The position numbers and the translations under genes are program-made. Of a stretch of 64,000 bases of DNA, positions 62,247 through 64,000 are shown one piece after another. Source of the DNA: Cupriavidus basilensis OR16. GTDB lineage: Bacteria; Pseudomonadota; Gammaproteobacteria; Burkholderiales; Burkholderiaceae. Under the pieces are notes generated by a model. The model was not told the origin of the DNA, did no database searches, and was given only the letters and a program-made list of their open reading frames with translations. The stretch's first letter is position 1. Each line of letters starts with the position of its first letter. The stretch covers positions 43,488 through 107,487 of the forward strand of contig NZ_AHJE01000057.1 in the NCBI RefSeq assembly GCF_000243095.1, read 5' to 3'.

Positions 62247-63047
62247 ATGAACACCACTTCATTGATCACCCTCGACATCGACGCCGGGATCGCCACCCTG
62301 ACGCTGAACCGCCCTGAGAAGCGCAACGCCATCACCGACGACATGCGCACCGAGCTGATCGCCGCCCTGGAGCACGTCACGCAAGACAAGGGCATTCGCG
62401 CGCTGGTGCTCACCGGCAACGGCAAGGGCTTCTGCGCCGGCGGCGACGTCGCCGGCATGCAGCGGCGCATGGATGCGCCGGCGGGCGAGGTTGCCTTCAA
62501 CGGCTGGTCGCGCCAGCAACGGGTGCACCGTACCGTGGCGCTGCTGCACAACATGCCCAAGCCGACCATTGCCGCGGTCAATGGCGCCGCCGCCGGGCTG
62601 GGCGCGGATATGGCCATGAGCTGCGATTTTGTGATGGCATCGGAAAGCGCTAGTTTTGCCTGGTCGTATATCCACCGTGGCCTGATTCCGGATGGCGGCG
62701 GCATGTACTTCCTGCCGCGCCGCACCGCGCTGTCCACAGCCAAGGAACTGATCTTCAGCGGGCGCAAGGTCGATGCCACCGAGGCCCTCCAACTGGGCAT
62801 CGCGGATCGCGTGAGCGAGCCGGAGGCGCTGTTGGCCAATGCCCGTGCATGGGCGGCCGAGCTGAGCCAGGGCTCCGCGACGGCTCTGGCGCTGGGCAAA
62901 TCCATTCTGAACCAGACCTTTGAGTTACCGGCCGAGCAGGTCTTCGCGCAGGGCAGCCAGGCACAGGGCATCTGCTACACCAGCAGCGAGCACCGGGAAT
63001 CCGTGCTGGCATTCCTCGCCAAGATGGCGGGAAAGGATAAAGCCTGA
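62247..63047 (+). CDS. Enoyl-CoA hydratase/isomerase (crotonase family)
   Basis: A 266-residue crotonase. Motifs are ATLTLNRPEKRNAITDDMRT, GKGFCAGGDVAGMQRRMD, and AAVNGAAAGLGADMAMSCDF (oxyanion hole GAAAGLGADM). SFAWSYIHRGLIPDGG lies where hydratases place the second catalytic acid, here Asp. It would hydrate or isomerise an enoyl-CoA. It is followed by an acyl-CoA synthetase 4 bp later and preceded by a Bug receptor, forming a small uptake and degradation unit. Confidence 0.9.
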   Translation: MNTTSLITLDIDAGIATLTLNRPEKRNAITDDMRTELIAALEHVTQDKGIRALVLTGNGKGFCAGGDVAGMQRRMDAPAGEVAFNGWSRQQRVHRTVALLHNMPKPTIAAVNGAAAGLGADMAMSCDFVMASESASFAWSYIHRGLIPDGGGMYFLPRRTALSTAKELIFSGRKVDATEALQLGIADRVSEPEALLANARAWAAELSQGSATALALGKSILNQTFELPAEQVFAQGSQAQGICYTSSEHRESVLAFLAKMAGKDKA

Positions 63048-63051
63048 CATC

Positions 63052-64000
63052 ATGAACGCGGACCACACACGCTCTGCCATTGCCCGCCTGATCAGGCCAC
63101 GCAGTGTCGCTATCGTCGGCGCTTCCGCCGATGCGGCCAAGACCGCCGGGCGCCCGATCGCCTACCTGAAGAAGCACGGCTTCGCCGGCGCTATCTACCC
63201 GGTCAATCCGAAGGTGAGCGAGATCGACGGCATCCGCTGCTATGCGGATATCGACTCGTTGCCGGAGGTGCCGGATGTCGGCATCGTCCTGCTCGGCGCG
63301 CAGCGCGCCCACCTGGCCGTGCGCGAGCTGGCCGCACTCGGCACCGGCGCCGCCATCGTGCTGGCCAGCGGCTACTCGGAGACCGGCGCCGAAGGCGCGC
63401 ACCGCCAGGCCGAACTGATCGAGGCCGCCGGCTCCATGCGCCTGCTGGGCCCCAACACCATCGGCCTGGTCAACCTGACTGACAATATTCCGCTGTCGGC
63501 CAGCGGGGCGCTGGAAATGGATCATTTTCCCGCCGGCAACATCGGCGTGGTTTCGCAGAGCGGCGGCATTCTTGGCGCATTGCTGTCTCGCGCCGCCGCG
63601 CGCGGCATCGGGCTTTCCAAGCTGGTTTCCACCAGCAACGAGGCGGACCTCGACCTAGCCGACTTCATCGACTACCTGGCGGACGATGAGGCCACCCGCG
63701 TGATTGCGCTGTACGTGGAAAGCGTGCGCCATCCCGACCGATTCCGCGCCGCCGCGCTGAAGGCGGCCAGGGCAGGCAAGCCGGTGGTGGTGTTCAAGAT
63801 CGGCCGCTCAGAGGCCGGGGCGCGTGCCGCGGTATCGCACACGGGCGCGCTCGCCGGCGCGGACCGGATGTACGACGCCTTGTTCAGGCAGGTCGGCGTG
63901 ATCCGCGCGGAAACCTTCGCGGACCTGCTCGACATGCCCGCCGCGCTCGCCACCGGCAGGGTGCTGTGCGGCAACCGGGTTGCCGTCCTGACCTCGACCG
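63052..64000 (+). CDS. NDP-forming acyl-CoA synthetase (acetate-CoA ligase family), 3'-partial
   Basis: The first 316 codons of an ADP/GDP-forming acyl-CoA synthetase, cut by the window end; no stop is reached. The start ATG at 63052 lies 4 bp after the hydratase stop. The CoA-binding domain begins LIRPRSVAIVGASADAAKTA and contains GFAGAIYPVNPK, followed by the succinyl-CoA-ligase-like domain (LLGPNTIGLVNL, GVVSQSGGILGALL) and the phospho-histidine segment AVSHTGALAGADRM. The family forms acyl-CoA from acid, ATP and CoA via a phosphohistidine. The ATP-grasp domain would be beyond the window. Confidence 0.9.
   Translation, partial: MNADHTRSAIARLIRPRSVAIVGASADAAKTAGRPIAYLKKHGFAGAIYPVNPKVSEIDGIRCYADIDSLPEVPDVGIVLLGAQRAHLAVRELAALGTGAAIVLASGYSETGAEGAHRQAELIEAAGSMRLLGPNTIGLVNLTDNIPLSASGALEMDHFPAGNIGVVSQSGGILGALLSRAAARGIGLSKLVSTSNEADLDLADFIDYLADDEATRVIALYVESVRHPDRFRAAALKAARAGKPVVVFKIGRSEAGARAAVSHTGALAGADRMYDALFRQVGVIRAETFADLLDMPAALATGRVLCGNRVAVLTST

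Overview
The window reads as a stretch of a high-GC betaproteobacterial chromosome or megaplasmid, most likely from the Cupriavidus/Ralstonia group of Burkholderiales. The evidence is GC-rich coding with strong third-position bias, a Bug-type solute receptor, IclR and AraC regulators, an alpha-hydroxyketone quorum-sensing pair, and many fatty-acid-like CoA ligases with Liv-type transporters. No rRNA, tRNA or CRISPR array was seen. The species call is inference from gene content only.

Layout. 0-4 kb: a broken malate/lactate dehydrogenase, a zinc nucleoside deaminase, and an IclR regulator downstream of an acyl-CoA ligase, with a 35-bp palindrome as probable operator. 4-7.4 kb: signalling genes (chemotaxis receptor, EAL phosphodiesterase, atypical response regulator). 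7.4-7.9 kb: a gene-free stretch with DnaA-box-like sites. 7.9-12 kb: a tightly overlapping four-gene operon (KAS III-like thiolase, NAD-dependent reductase, metallo-beta-lactamase-fold hydrolase, F390-synthetase-like adenylating enzyme). It recalls olefin/beta-lactone (ole) logic but with two unrelated enzymes, and is my best candidate for an undescribed pathway. 12-17 kb: Kup, an aldo/keto reductase, a wrecked cardiolipin synthase and a small channel protein. 17.9-19.7 kb: a cobalt-type nitrile hydratase operon. 19.8-23.3 kb: ribA and a convergent cqsS/cqsA pair. 23.5-28.3 kb: an AraC regulator, a TauE-type exporter, small conserved proteins, and a tyrosine integrase divergent from a KfrA-like gene.

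From 28.5 to 55.5 kb lies a large acyl-CoA catabolic region. Its first part resembles acyclic terpene (atu) or branched-acyl degradation: AtuA, biotin-dependent carboxylase alpha and beta, acyl-CoA dehydrogenase, enoyl-CoA hydratase and CoA ligases. Its second part couples a Liv-type ABC transporter to CoA ligases and a FadB-like bifunctional enzyme. Two paralogous AraC regulators sit at about 32.3 and 53.0 kb. Logically the region would import a carboxylate, activate it to a CoA ester, dehydrogenate, carboxylate and hydrate it, and finish by beta-oxidation; the substrate cannot be read from sequence. 55.6-64 kb: hipBA with clear operators, a broken acyl-CoA dehydrogenase, a diguanylate cyclase, a methyltransferase, and a Bug receptor / enoyl-CoA hydratase / NDP-forming acyl-CoA synthetase group running off the end.

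About ten genes carry frameshifts or internal deletions (LDH, cls, kfrA-like, DUF2156, carboxylase beta, methyltransferase, livH, livF, one CoA ligase, one acyl-CoA dehydrogenase). This is either real decay of accessory catabolic genes or an assembly problem, and should be settled before pathway function is assumed.
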